Made by a program: the position numbers and the translations under genes. Source: an uncultured Pelagibacteraceae bacterium (GTDB lineage: Bacteria; Pseudomonadota; Alphaproteobacteria; Pelagibacterales; Pelagibacteraceae). Taken from it: a stretch of DNA of 64,000 bases. This document shows, piece after piece, positions 26,416 through 34,972 of the stretch. The notes below the pieces were generated by a model. It searched no databases. It saw only the letters and a list, made by a program, of their open reading frames with translations, and was not told where the DNA came from. How positions within the stretch are numbered: the first letter of the stretch is position 1; each line of letters opens with the position of its first letter. Location of the stretch: assembly GCA_902581795.1 (NCBI GenBank), contig CACHPL010000002.1, positions 1-64,000 on the forward strand. Reading direction: 5' to 3'.

Positions 26416-27174
26416 AATAGCTCGTTTTGACTTGAGGATTGTTTTGGTCAATCCATTTAAAAATCTATAGTGGATACCATTATTAATTTTTTTTAAGGCA
26501 TCCTCGTAACAAATAAAGTTATTTTGGTTCTTTCGAATAAAGTTTTCAAAATCCTGAAAATCTTTGTCTTTCCAATAGTTTAAATGTATCTGAGTTGCTT
26601 GAATACCAAACGGTAGCGCATAAACTTTATAAAAAAGCTGAGGTATAAATTTTATTTCCATTTCTTTATATGGCATTAGACCATAACCATCTATAACTTC
26701 GTTTATTCCAAACTTTTTTAATGCGTTAAAAGTATTTTTGTCATATGTGTGATTTGGAGCAAAAAAAGTTTCTATTATAATCCTTTCTTTTTTAAATATA
26801 TTTAAACCTTCTTTTATTCTATCAACCTGTGTATCCAGCGTATGACCACAAAACTCTGATCTACCACCATGTCCAAAGTAATCATTTCTTTTTGTATCTT
26901 TATCATACACATGGGTGAGACCATGCATTGAAATCTTCCATCCCTTATTTTGCCAGCCTCTTACTATGTCCCAAAAATCATTTTTTTTTGGGTAGGATAA
27001 AAGCTCACTATCTTTATTATTTGGAATAACTCCTAGCACGGGTTTAATTTTATATTTATCAAAAAGATCTTCGGATTTTTCCATTAAATCCCAATTCATA
27101 TTTTCAGCGATATCATCAAGTCTGATGAGAATTCCTGTATTTTCTGATATATATTCTTTTATTCTTTTAAACAT
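26398..27174 (-). CDS. DUF2334 polysaccharide-deacetylase-like protein
   Basis: 258 residues with the carbohydrate esterase 4-like barrel of the DUF2334 group. ILIRLDDIAEN carries the first metal aspartates, WKISMHGLTH the H-x-x-x-H-like site, and FFAPNHTYDKNTFNAL the following loop. There is no signal peptide, so it is cytoplasmic, unlike secreted deacetylases. It faces away from a divergent acetyltransferase-like gene with only a 27-base gap, so an N-deacetylation/acylation pair acting on sugars is conceivable. Confidence 0.72.
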   Translation of the reverse strand: MFKRIKEYISENTGILIRLDDIAENMNWDLMEKSEDLFDKYKIKPVLGVIPNNKDSELLSYPKKNDFWDIVRGWQNKGWKISMHGLTHVYDKDTKRNDYFGHGGRSEFCGHTLDTQVDRIKEGLNIFKKERIIIETFFAPNHTYDKNTFNALKKFGINEVIDGYGLMPYKEMEIKFIPQLFYKVYALPFGIQATQIHLNYWKDKDFQDFENFIRKNQNNFICYEDALKKINNGIHYRFLNGLTKTILKSKRAILNFKS

Positions 27175-27201
27175 AGTAAGTTATTAATAAATTAATTTTT
27201 A

Positions 27202-28218
27202 ATGTCTGAATACAAAATTACTAAAATATCAGAAGTGGAGCAATCTCATCTTTCAGATTTTTACAAAAAAAATTATTTTGATCGGCATAAAAGCTTAATT
27301 AATAACTGGAAATGGTGGTATAGAATTGGTTATAGTAAATTTGAACCACTGATTATATCTTCGGGTGAAAAAGTCTTAGGGCAGGCAGGAACCCAACCAA
27401 TTGACCTAAGCATTAATGGAAAAAAAGTTTTAGCATCATGGTTTTTAGACTTCTCTGTTAATCCAGAATTAAGAGGAAAAGGTATTGGAAAAAATTTAAC
27501 AAAGAAATTAATGGAAACATGTCCTAATCTAATAACCTTTTGTAACGAGAAAACATTAAAAATTGTTGAAAATTTTGGTTGGAAAGATAATTTTTCAACA
27601 GTCAGGTTAGCTAAACCAATCAATCCTTTAAAATTTTTGCCTATAGTAAAAAAAATCAAACTACAATTTGCTGACAACATTCTTAGAAAAATTATAAAAA
27701 AAGATTTAAAAAGTACAAAAATTAATCTTAAAAAAATTGACAATAATTATAATGTTATTAAAGATTCATTTAAAATTAGAAAAATTTTAAATATTGAAAA
27801 TTCTCCACAAATTTTAAGGGATGAGACATGGTTAGACTGGAGGATAAAAGATTGTCCATATAAAAAAGACCTATATTTTTTTGAATATAAAAACAATTTT
27901 TTAATTGCCCATATTTTTTCAAAAAAAGGTATTAATAGACTTAATATACTTTTTACTTATTTTATTGACCAATCTTACGAAAAGGAAATTTTTCAAATTA
28001 TATTGTCGTGGTCAGTAGATAATAATATTGATTTGTTATGGGCAATTAGGAAAAAAGAAATAGATTTATTTGAAAAAGTTTTTCCAAAAAAATTTACAAA
28101 ACCGGTTATATTTGCATGTTGGGGCTCAGAACAAGATAATTTAAAGTTTTTATCAAATGGTTTAGATAACGTTCAAGGAATAGACTCTGATTTGGATAGT
28201 AGTATGTTAGAGGAATAA
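27202..28218 (+). CDS. GNAT-type N-acyltransferase
   Basis: 338 residues. The GNAT core (about 5-135) has SWFLDFSVNPELRGKGIGKNL, where RGKGIG is the acyl-CoA pyrophosphate loop, then TFCNEKTLKIVENFGW. The second half (about 190-320) resembles a second, degenerate GNAT fold, an arrangement seen in sugar N-acyltransferases and FemAB-like proteins. The acidic tail (DSDLDSSMLEE) is unremarkable. The substrate is unknown. It is divergent from the deacetylase-like gene. Confidence 0.68.
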   Translation: MSEYKITKISEVEQSHLSDFYKKNYFDRHKSLINNWKWWYRIGYSKFEPLIISSGEKVLGQAGTQPIDLSINGKKVLASWFLDFSVNPELRGKGIGKNLTKKLMETCPNLITFCNEKTLKIVENFGWKDNFSTVRLAKPINPLKFLPIVKKIKLQFADNILRKIIKKDLKSTKINLKKIDNNYNVIKDSFKIRKILNIENSPQILRDETWLDWRIKDCPYKKDLYFFEYKNNFLIAHIFSKKGINRLNILFTYFIDQSYEKEIFQIILSWSVDNNIDLLWAIRKKEIDLFEKVFPKKFTKPVIFACWGSEQDNLKFLSNGLDNVQGIDSDLDSSMLEE

Positions 28219-28225
28219 ATTTACA

Positions 28226-28279
28226 TTATTTCTTAATAGGAATTGTTGGGTTTCTCGCTACTGAAATAACAATATTTAC
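28226..28279 (-). pseudogene. Relic of the 3' end of a second DMT-transporter gene
   Basis: Read on the - strand, this stretch encodes NIVISVARNPTIPIKK and a stop. The intact transporter ending at 29130 finishes NIVTSTARHPTIPIKKD and a stop. Similarity ends abruptly on the side away from the stop. The differences fit ageing coding sequence. It lies in a 102-base gap between the GNAT and PanB-like genes and is too short to work. Confidence 0.7.
28231..28277. repeat. Left copy of a near-direct repeat flanking the PanB-like gene
   Basis: Bases 28231-28277 match 29138-29184 at 40 of 47 positions in the same orientation, without gaps. The right copy is the end of the intact DMT gene. The pair brackets exactly one gene (28321-29133), as expected for insertion of a cassette, or for a tandem duplication followed by loss. 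Confidence 0.75.
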
Positions 28280-28320
28280 AAGGAATTGAAAAATACTAAT
28301 TAGTTTGATTAAATACAAAT

Positions 28321-29133
28321 ATGAAAAATATTTATACTTGGGCGGCTAATCCTGCAAAAAGAACTTTCACTGTAGGTGATATTATAGAAGCTAAAGGAAA
28401 AAAAATTCTTACACAAGTAACTGCAAATAATTCATTAGAGGCAAAAGCAGCTGAGGAAGCAGGTTTTGACATGATAATAGGAAGTGCTTCAAATGTTAAG
28501 AAGGTTCGGGAAGGATCTAAATCTCTTTTTTATACAGCAGCACTCGAACTACATAATTATCCTACAGCCGAGGATGTGTTACGTGGTGCCTTTAAAGCTT
28601 TAGAGAATGGTGCTGATGCAGTTATGACCGCTAGAAGTATGGATGTTGTTACTATGCTTGCAAAAGAAGATGTTCCAGTTATGGGTCATTTAGGTTTAGT
28701 TCCTAGAAAATCTACATGGATTGGTGGATTAAGAGCTGTAGGCAAAACTGCTGATGAAGCATACGAACTATTTAAAAAATTTAAACGTTTAGAAGATGCT
28801 GGGGCCTTTTCAGCCGAATGTGAAGTTATTCCTGAAAATATTATGGGGGAAATATCAAAAAGGACAAGTATTGTTACTGTATCTCTTGGATCTGGAAAAA
28901 AAGCCGATGTTATGTATCTCTTCATGAATGATATCTGTGGTGAGCAAGAAAAGTCCCCTAGACATGCAAAAGCTTATACAAATTTAAAAAAGATGAAAGA
29001 TGAAATTGAAATCGAAAGAGTTAAAGCTTTAAAAGCATTTATTAAAGATAGTTTAGAGGGGAAATTTCCTGGGCCTGAAAATTCAGTAAATGTTAGTGAA
29101 GAAATTCTAGAAAATTTTAAAAAGAAACTTTAA
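28321..29133 (+). CDS. Ketopantoate hydroxymethyltransferase (PanB)-like protein
   Basis: 270 residues, a PEP-mutase/PanB-type barrel. The N-terminus has a VGDIIEAKGKK segment. Then come VMGHLGLVPRK and GGLRAVGKTADEA, AGAFSAECEVIPE and a final SLGSGKKADV. These match PanB, which adds a hydroxymethyl group to 2-oxoisovalerate on the way to pantothenate. The N-terminal part is unlike PanB, where one expects MxTAYDY near a metal site; here it reads LTQVTANNSLEAKAAEEAG. The true substrate may therefore differ. It lies between the direct repeats. Confidence 0.6.
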   Translation: MKNIYTWAANPAKRTFTVGDIIEAKGKKILTQVTANNSLEAKAAEEAGFDMIIGSASNVKKVREGSKSLFYTAALELHNYPTAEDVLRGAFKALENGADAVMTARSMDVVTMLAKEDVPVMGHLGLVPRKSTWIGGLRAVGKTADEAYELFKKFKRLEDAGAFSAECEVIPENIMGEISKRTSIVTVSLGSGKKADVMYLFMNDICGEQEKSPRHAKAYTNLKKMKDEIEIERVKALKAFIKDSLEGKFPGPENSVNVSEEILENFKKKL

Positions 29134-30053
29134 TCTTTTTTAATAGGGATAGTTGGGTGTCTCGCTGTTGAAGTAACAATATTTTTCTTAAGCTGCATTT
29201 CTCTAAACACAATATATAAACCTGCGCCTATTATTATTATATTTCCGATATAATTATTTAATGTTGGAATTTCAGAGAAAACAAAATAACCCACTAAAAC
29301 TCCACCAAATATTTGCACATAAAGAATTGAGCCAAAAATAGCTCCAGGTAAATGTCTTGCTGCATTTACTACAAAAATTGTTGCAATTCCCCTCATTAAC
29401 CCTGCCGCTCCATTTAACATTAAGTGGTCTAAAGAGACTGGCTTAAAAATAAATAAGGCAAAAACTCCTGTTAAAACAAGCATTAATATTTTTCCATAAA
29501 TCAAAAATGAAAATAAATTTTCTTTAAAGCCGTACTTTCTAACTATTAAATAACTTGCTGATGCAAATATTGGGCAGAAAAGCGCTAAAAAAATATAATT
29601 ATCATACTCTGTGCCAAAAGGATTAATGGAAATTATTGCTCCAATAAAACCAATCAATATTGCTGTGAACCTTTTCCATCTTACCACTTCACCTAAAAAT
29701 AAAACTGACCCAATAGTGATTAACAAAGGAATTAAAAATACAATGCTGTACATCGTAACCATTGGTAATCGATAAAAACCTGTGTAACCGAAAAATAATG
29801 CCAAAGCCATTGTTAAAGCTCTAAAGAAGTGAACTGTAAAGTTAGCTTTTTTTAGTTTTCTCCAACCGTTTAAAGTTTGCGTGTATAAAACTATTGGGAT
29901 TAAAGCGAACCAAGAATTTACAAAAATAATTTGAACAATTGAATAATCTGAACCTAAATATTTAACAATTGAATCACTTCCTACAAACAGGAAATAAGCA
30001 AAACATGCAAGAATAAAGTCTGTAAGGTAGACCCTTTCCGTAACTGATTTCAT
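29130..30053 (-). CDS. EamA/DMT-superfamily transporter
   Basis: 307 residues with ten predicted membrane helices in two five-helix EamA repeats (about 12-140 and 155-295), for example ILACFAYFLFVGSDSI at the start and IIIIGAGLYIVF at the end. Such carriers move metabolites such as amino acids, nucleotides or organic acids across the inner membrane; direction and cargo are not predictable. It starts 3 bases after the PhyH gene in the - strand run led by livK. Its 3' end overlaps the PanB-like gene by 4 bases. Confidence 0.85.
   Translation of the reverse strand: MKSVTERVYLTDFILACFAYFLFVGSDSIVKYLGSDYSIVQIIFVNSWFALIPIVLYTQTLNGWRKLKKANFTVHFFRALTMALALFFGYTGFYRLPMVTMYSIVFLIPLLITIGSVLFLGEVVRWKRFTAILIGFIGAIISINPFGTEYDNYIFLALFCPIFASASYLIVRKYGFKENLFSFLIYGKILMLVLTGVFALFIFKPVSLDHLMLNGAAGLMRGIATIFVVNAARHLPGAIFGSILYVQIFGGVLVGYFVFSEIPTLNNYIGNIIIIGAGLYIVFREMQLKKNIVTSTARHPTIPIKKD
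29138..29184. repeat. Right copy of the near-direct repeat, inside the DMT gene 3' end
   Basis: Matches 28231-28277 at 40 of 47 positions. This copy is functional coding sequence for the C-terminal tail of the DMT transporter, which makes it the probable parent of the left copy. Confidence 0.75.
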
Positions 30054-30056
30054 TAA

Positions 30057-31046
30057 TTAATTTAGTTTCTTAGAATAATCTTGCTTGGAATGATTATAAA
30101 TAGGTAAATAATATTTAAATGTATATCCCTTGTTTAATGATTTCATGTAAGCTTTGTTCCAAAGAGCGACCCATTGCTGGTAAGTTTTAACTTTGATATT
30201 TTCTTCTTTGGCACTTCTTACGTAAAAACTTGGTAGTGGCTCTCTACCTGAACTTTGTCCAGCTTTATGAAACCTAATGTCCATACTTATCCTAATATTT
30301 TTTGAAACATTTGGAAGAGAACAGTGAATTAATCTTTTGTCTAAAATAATTATATCGCCAACATCAGCTTCAAGTGGAACCATTTTGCTATATTTATGGA
30401 TAAGTTCTGAATTTTTTATTTCCACCTGACCTTTTGATCCGTGGTGGTGATTTAACAAACCTAGTTTATTACTTTTAGGTACAGCCAGCATACAGCCGTT
30501 CTTAGCATTAGTTTTTGTAAATGGTATCCAGACTGTCACCAAGTCAGTTTTGAATCTTGCTTTTTTATTTATAGTTCCTTCATCTTGGTGCCATGGTGTT
30601 CTACCAATTAAACCATCCATAAAATTTTTGCCTGAATTTATATTTGGTTTTTTCACCCTAAAAGTTTGAACTGGATTTGAAAAAATTTCTTTACCAATAA
30701 TTTTTTCAACTATATTTAAAATTTTATCCGATTTAATTAGATTGAATATTGATTCAGGGTTGAAGTACTCAACATTTTCATGTTTTTTAAAGTTTTGCGG
30801 AGGTCTATTATTAAAAACTTTTTCAAAAGTTACCCCAGATTTTTTGGTTAATGCAAAATACTTATCCTGAAACTTTAATTTAAATAATCTCTTCGCTTCC
30901 TTTGTTGTAAAGTACTTTTCTATTAGTTTATCAGCTTTTGCTTCTAAATCATTAAGTACTGGTTTGATATCTTTTTGAAAATTAAGAACGTTTCTTACTC
31001 TTATGTAACCTTTTTCTTCCAGTTCTTCTTTTATTTTACTTTTCAC
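30057..31046 (-). CDS. Phytanoyl-CoA dioxygenase (PhyH)-family oxygenase
   Basis: 329 residues of the non-haem Fe(II)/2-oxoglutarate PhyH fold. TPWHQDEGT supplies the H-x-D iron ligands, LIHCSLPN the second histidine, and NIRISMDIRFH the arginine that binds 2-oxoglutarate. It probably hydroxylates a small carboxylate or methylated compound. It is 44 bases downstream of livG and may act on the imported substrate, which is inference. Confidence 0.8.
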   Translation of the reverse strand: MKSKIKEELEEKGYIRVRNVLNFQKDIKPVLNDLEAKADKLIEKYFTTKEAKRLFKLKFQDKYFALTKKSGVTFEKVFNNRPPQNFKKHENVEYFNPESIFNLIKSDKILNIVEKIIGKEIFSNPVQTFRVKKPNINSGKNFMDGLIGRTPWHQDEGTINKKARFKTDLVTVWIPFTKTNAKNGCMLAVPKSNKLGLLNHHHGSKGQVEIKNSELIHKYSKMVPLEADVGDIIILDKRLIHCSLPNVSKNIRISMDIRFHKAGQSSGREPLPSFYVRSAKEENIKVKTYQQWVALWNKAYMKSLNKGYTFKYYLPIYNHSKQDYSKKLN

Positions 31047-31090
31047 GCTTTTAGAATCTTATTTATTTCAAAAATATTACACCTTGCAGA

Positions 31091-31888
31091 TTAAACATCA
31101 AGTGCTTTTCTCATTTCTTCGTCATCCATTTTTTTACCTAAATAAGCTTCAATTACAGCATTATCATCCTTGATCTGAGAAGGGGTACCCTCTGCTATCT
31201 TTTCACCATGATCAAGAACTGTAACTTTACTACAGGTGTCCATAACCACTTTTAATATGTGCTCAATTATAATTAGTGTTAAGCCGTATTTTTCTTTTAA
31301 CCGCATTAATATCTTCATCAAATTATCAACGTTCACTGGTGATAGACCTGCAGCAGGTTCGTCCAACATTAATAATTTTGGTTTTCCTGCAATAGCTCTA
31401 GCTAAAACAAGAAGTCTTCTTTGACCTCCTGATAGTTCACTTGCATTTAACTCTGCGTAGTCAGCTAAACCAACAAAAGAAAGAAGCTCCATCATTTCCT
31501 CTTTAATGGTTTTCTCTTGATCCCATATTTTTTTTCTACCAGTAACAGCATCAATAAAACTATATGGCACTAAAGTATGATAGCCTGACATTACGTTATT
31601 TATTACCGACATATCTTGATACAACCTCAGTAATTGGAATGTTCTAGCTAATCCAAGCTCTCCAACTTTGTGTGGAGGCTCATTAGTAATATCGTTACCA
31701 TCAAACTCAATGTAGCTACCTGGATCTGGTTCATAAACACCAGATACTAAATTAAAAAAAGTACTTTTTCCTGAACCATTTGGTCCGATAATTCCTCTAA
31801 TTTCGTTTGCTGGCAATTCAAAATCAACTTTATTTATAGCTTTTAATCCACCAAATGCTTTCATTAATTTTTTTGTTTTTAATAACAT
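31091..31888 (-). CDS. livG: Branched-chain-type ABC transporter ATP-binding protein
   Basis: 265 residues with Walker A GPNGSGKST, signature LSGGQRRLL, Walker B LLMLDEPAAG and the H-loop IIIEHIL. The long insert and the C-terminal tail (AYLGKKMDDEE) are typical of LivG, one of two ATPases of HAAT-family importers. It overlaps livM by one base. Its partner ATPase livF is on the other strand, an unusual split of the set. Confidence 0.92.
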   Translation of the reverse strand: MLLKTKKLMKAFGGLKAINKVDFELPANEIRGIIGPNGSGKSTFFNLVSGVYEPDPGSYIEFDGNDITNEPPHKVGELGLARTFQLLRLYQDMSVINNVMSGYHTLVPYSFIDAVTGRKKIWDQEKTIKEEMMELLSFVGLADYAELNASELSGGQRRLLVLARAIAGKPKLLMLDEPAAGLSPVNVDNLMKILMRLKEKYGLTLIIIEHILKVVMDTCSKVTVLDHGEKIAEGTPSQIKDDNAVIEAYLGKKMDDEEMRKALDV

Positions 31889-32877
31889 TATTTACTCATT
31901 GCTCCTGTTTTGGTTTTAAATCTTCTATCAATAAAATATTTGTCAATAAATCCACCAATACCTTTGGGCATAAATAGAATTGTTAATACAATTGTTAATC
32001 CAAAAATAAATAATTGATACTCATAAAGTGGCCTTGTTAAATCATAAACAATCGTAATAATAATCGCTCCAATTATTCCTCCCCAAATATGACCCAAACC
32101 ACCAAAAACAACCATGGCTAAGAAAGTTACCATTTCAATTACAGTATAATTATTTGGATGAATATATCCTGGAGGTAAATGAGCGTATACTGCACCTGCA
32201 CCTCCTGCAAACATTGCGCTTAAAACGAAAGCTAGCATTTTATGTTTTTTTACATTTATTCCTGATGCTGCTGCAGAAATTGGATCTTCTCTCACAGCCA
32301 TAAAAGCTCTTCCAACTGACGATCTTAAAACACTAAATGAAAAATATATTGCTATCAGCATTATAGGCATTGCGATGTAGTAATATTTATCAGGAGTATC
32401 AAAAGGTACTCCAAAAATTATTGGCTGAGGTATATTTGAAATTCCATAAGTTGACATAAAAAAATCTCCGTTTTCAATAAACAATCGTATTGCTTCTCCA
32501 CCACCAAGGGTAGCTAAGGCTAAATATGGACCTTCTAATCTAAAAGATGGAATTGCAAAAGCTACACCAAATAAACCAGCTATTAATATGGCTGCAGGCA
32601 AAGTTAACCACAAACCAGAACCTAAATATAAAAACATACATCCTGCGGTGTATGAACCGACTGCATATATCCCAACATGTCCTACAGTAACCTGACCGCA
32701 AAACCCTTTAACAATATTTAGTCCTGCAGCAACAATGATGTTGATACAAATTAAACTTGCTAAATGTGATTGATATAAATCTGTAAAAAAAACAGATGGG
32801 ACTAACATTAAAATTATAAAAGCAATAATAAAACCTAGGAAAGGATATTGTCTTATAATTTCTTTAAATTTATCCAT
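31888..32877 (-). CDS. livM: Branched-chain-type ABC transporter permease
   Basis: 329 residues with about nine or ten membrane helices. LVSICINIIVAAGLNIVKGFCGQVTVG-like sequence lies early, with the family loop SSVGRAFMAVREDPISAAASG and GGLGHIWGGIIGA later. It forms the inner-membrane channel with LivH. It is separated from the upstream binding-protein gene by a stable hairpin. Confidence 0.92.
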   Translation of the reverse strand: MDKFKEIIRQYPFLGFIIAFIILMLVPSVFFTDLYQSHLASLICINIIVAAGLNIVKGFCGQVTVGHVGIYAVGSYTAGCMFLYLGSGLWLTLPAAILIAGLFGVAFAIPSFRLEGPYLALATLGGGEAIRLFIENGDFFMSTYGISNIPQPIIFGVPFDTPDKYYYIAMPIMLIAIYFSFSVLRSSVGRAFMAVREDPISAAASGINVKKHKMLAFVLSAMFAGGAGAVYAHLPPGYIHPNNYTVIEMVTFLAMVVFGGLGHIWGGIIGAIIITIVYDLTRPLYEYQLFIFGLTIVLTILFMPKGIGGFIDKYFIDRRFKTKTGAMSK

Positions 32878-32897
32878 TGATTTATTGCCTTAAGATT

Positions 32898-32932
32898 AAA
32901 AAAATGAGCGGTAGTAATTAAACTACCGCTCA
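32898..32932 (-). terminator. Hairpin with U-tract between livK and livM
   Basis: On the - strand an 11-bp perfect stem (TGAGCGGTAGT with its complement, bases 32905-32915 and 32922-32932) closes a 6-base loop. Seven U residues follow. It sits right after the binding-protein gene and before livM. Partial termination or 3'-end protection here would give much more binding protein than permease. Confidence 0.8.
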
Positions 32933-32945
32933 AAAATTTTAGTTA

Positions 32946-34142
32946 TTAAAGACCAGCGCTAGCGTTAAACGTAACTGTACCAGCTACTTTAGTCTTCCAG
33001 TTTTTACCACCTTTTGTGTACTCGATCATAACAGGTGTTCTGTTACCATCTCTACACTCAGGCGTACCAGCAGCACAGAAGCTGATTGGTCCTGAAGCTA
33101 AACCAGTAAAGTTAGTTATACCAGCAATAGAGTCTCTTACAGCTTTTCTATCAGATGCAAGATCACCGCTAAACTGTTTTTCTGCTTTTTCTAAAGCAGG
33201 TTTTAACATAGTTAATAAGTCCTCCATTTGAGAAAAGTCATGGCCAGGTACTACGCCATATCTACTTTTAATATGTTTAACAAATTTTTTAGCGATTGGT
33301 CTTGTGTCAGAAGCAGCGAAAGCAGCAGCATAAGATACACCAACAGCTGCTTTACCAGCGTTAGTTGGTACTTCTACTTTTGATGCTACAGAGTTTGCAA
33401 CTCTAGCTACGCTCTTAGGTATTCCTACTTCGTAAGATTGAACTAAGCAACGAACTGTTTCATCTACTAAACCTGAACATACAAGTGCGTCTGGATTTGT
33501 TGCTTTAGCTTTTAATAAGTAAGATCTAAAGTCAGTTTCTTTTTCTCCAGCTTGCGCTTCATAAACAGGATCAACACCGTATTCATCTTTCACGTAAGCA
33601 ATCATAGATTTAGAAAAGTCCATACTAGCTTGGTCAGGTACATAGATATGAGCTATCTTCGTACCAGCATTTTCTGCTGTGAACTTAGCTTGTACTATTT
33701 TGTAAAATCTAGATGAAACAGGAACTCTGAATATCCATTCACTTCCTGTTAATGTGATTTTTGAACTTGTTGAGTGCGGAATGATTTGTGGAACTTTAGC
33801 TTTAGAAATTACTGGTACCATTGGTAAAGTAACTGAACTACAGCTAGATCCGATTATAACGTGAACGTTATCTTGGTATGCAAGCTTCGTAGCATTTGCA
33901 ACACCTTTCTCAGATTTACATTCATCATTGTAAAGTATCAAATCAACTTTTTTTCCGTTAATACCGCCAGAAGAATTCCACTCCGCAACAGTATCTTGAA
34001 TTAACTCACCATGTTTATAGCCAACGTCAGATAGCATTCTAAATGAAACACCAATTTTGATGTCTTTAGCTTGTGCTACTGAAGTAACCAGTAAACTAAC
34101 AGCGAGTAATAAACTTGAAAAAATTATATTTATTTTTTTCAT
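32946..34142 (-). CDS. livK: Periplasmic substrate-binding protein of HAAT-type ABC transporter
   Basis: 398 residues from the ATG at 34142. That start gives a clean signal peptide (KKINIIFSSLLLAVSLLVTS, cleavage near AQA-KD) and a GGGGGA ribosome site; longer frames upstream lack both. It has a type I periplasmic binding fold with GSSCSSVTLPMVPVISKAKVP and SGLVDETVRC. The ligand cannot be read off, and sugar-acid or aromatic-acid binding is as plausible as leucine. Two cysteine-rich spots near the C-terminus may form disulfides. Confidence 0.88.
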   Translation of the reverse strand: MKKINIIFSSLLLAVSLLVTSVAQAKDIKIGVSFRMLSDVGYKHGELIQDTVAEWNSSGGINGKKVDLILYNDECKSEKGVANATKLAYQDNVHVIIGSSCSSVTLPMVPVISKAKVPQIIPHSTSSKITLTGSEWIFRVPVSSRFYKIVQAKFTAENAGTKIAHIYVPDQASMDFSKSMIAYVKDEYGVDPVYEAQAGEKETDFRSYLLKAKATNPDALVCSGLVDETVRCLVQSYEVGIPKSVARVANSVASKVEVPTNAGKAAVGVSYAAAFAASDTRPIAKKFVKHIKSRYGVVPGHDFSQMEDLLTMLKPALEKAEKQFSGDLASDRKAVRDSIAGITNFTGLASGPISFCAAGTPECRDGNRTPVMIEYTKGGKNWKTKVAGTVTFNASAGL

Positions 34143-34166
34143 GTTTCCCCCTTTTTTAATTTGTAC

Positions 34167-34193
34167 CTTCGGCGTTTTTAATTGACGCCAAAG
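34167..34193 (-). promoter_or_regulatory. Hairpin in the 5' leader of the binding-protein gene
   Basis: A 9-bp stem (34167-34175 with 34185-34193, 9-base loop) lies 25 bases upstream of the binding-protein ATG. On the - strand all pairs form, one as G-U; on the + strand the same position would be a C-A mismatch. The structure is therefore intended, if at all, for the - strand RNA. There is no T-run, so it could be a leader element or a stabiliser. Confidence 0.4.
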
Positions 34194-34246
34194 CATTAAT
34201 TTAATTAAATGCATTAGATAAAATAAACAATTTCAAGTCAACAGCT

Positions 34247-34972
34247 ATGCTCAAAATAAAAAGTTTAGTCTCAGGCTATGGCTCAGTTCAAATATTGAAT
34301 GGGGCTAACATGAAAGTAGATAATCAATCTATAGTTGCATTACTTGGCGGAAATGGAACAGGAAAGTCTACAATATTAAAAGCTTGCTCGGGAATAATTA
34401 GAACTTGGAAAGGTAATATAAATTTTAATGGTGAAGACATTCAAAATTTACCACCTCATAAAATTGTCGAAAAAGGTTTAGTTCAAGTCACTCAAGGAAA
34501 AGATGTGTTTCCGGCTATGACAGTTTTAGAAAATTTAAGGTTAGGCGGTTTTACCCTTAAGTCAAAGCAAATTTTAAACGATAATATAGAAAAAGTTTTT
34601 AATTATTTTCCAAGATTAAACGAGAGAAAAAGCCAGTTAGCTGCAACTTTGTCAGGTGGAGAACTGCAAATGCTATGCATTGGTAGAGGACTAATGTCAA
34701 ATCCAAAAATGATTATGCTTGATGAGCCAAGTGCTGCCCTAGCTCCGCAAATTGTTTTAGATATTTTTAAAAATATTAATAAAATCAGGAAAGATGGTCT
34801 TACAGTTTTAGTAGTTGAGCAGAATGTTCGAATGGCTCTTTTGCTTGCTGATTACGGATATGTAATTAAGGATGGAGTTATTAATGTAGAAGGTGAGTCC
34901 AAGAAATTAATGTACGACGAGTCTGTGAAAGACTCATATTTAGGTGGAGGAGGAACCACAGCAAATGTTTAA
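34247..34972 (+). CDS. livF: Branched-chain-type ABC transporter ATP-binding protein
   Basis: 241 residues with Walker A LGGNGTGKST, signature LSGGELQML and Walker B MIMLDEPSAAL, which is LivF-like. It is the first gene of the + strand run and divergent from livK; the 104-base gap must hold both promoters. It pairs with LivG to power uptake. Confidence 0.92.
   Translation: MLKIKSLVSGYGSVQILNGANMKVDNQSIVALLGGNGTGKSTILKACSGIIRTWKGNINFNGEDIQNLPPHKIVEKGLVQVTQGKDVFPAMTVLENLRLGGFTLKSKQILNDNIEKVFNYFPRLNERKSQLAATLSGGELQMLCIGRGLMSNPKMIMLDEPSAALAPQIVLDIFKNINKIRKDGLTVLVVEQNVRMALLLADYGYVIKDGVINVEGESKKLMYDESVKDSYLGGGGTTANV

Noticed and set aside
32946-34142. Leucine-specific binding protein
   Set aside because: The fold is HAAT-type, but the ligand cannot be deduced and the neighbouring enzymes do not fit leucine breakdown.
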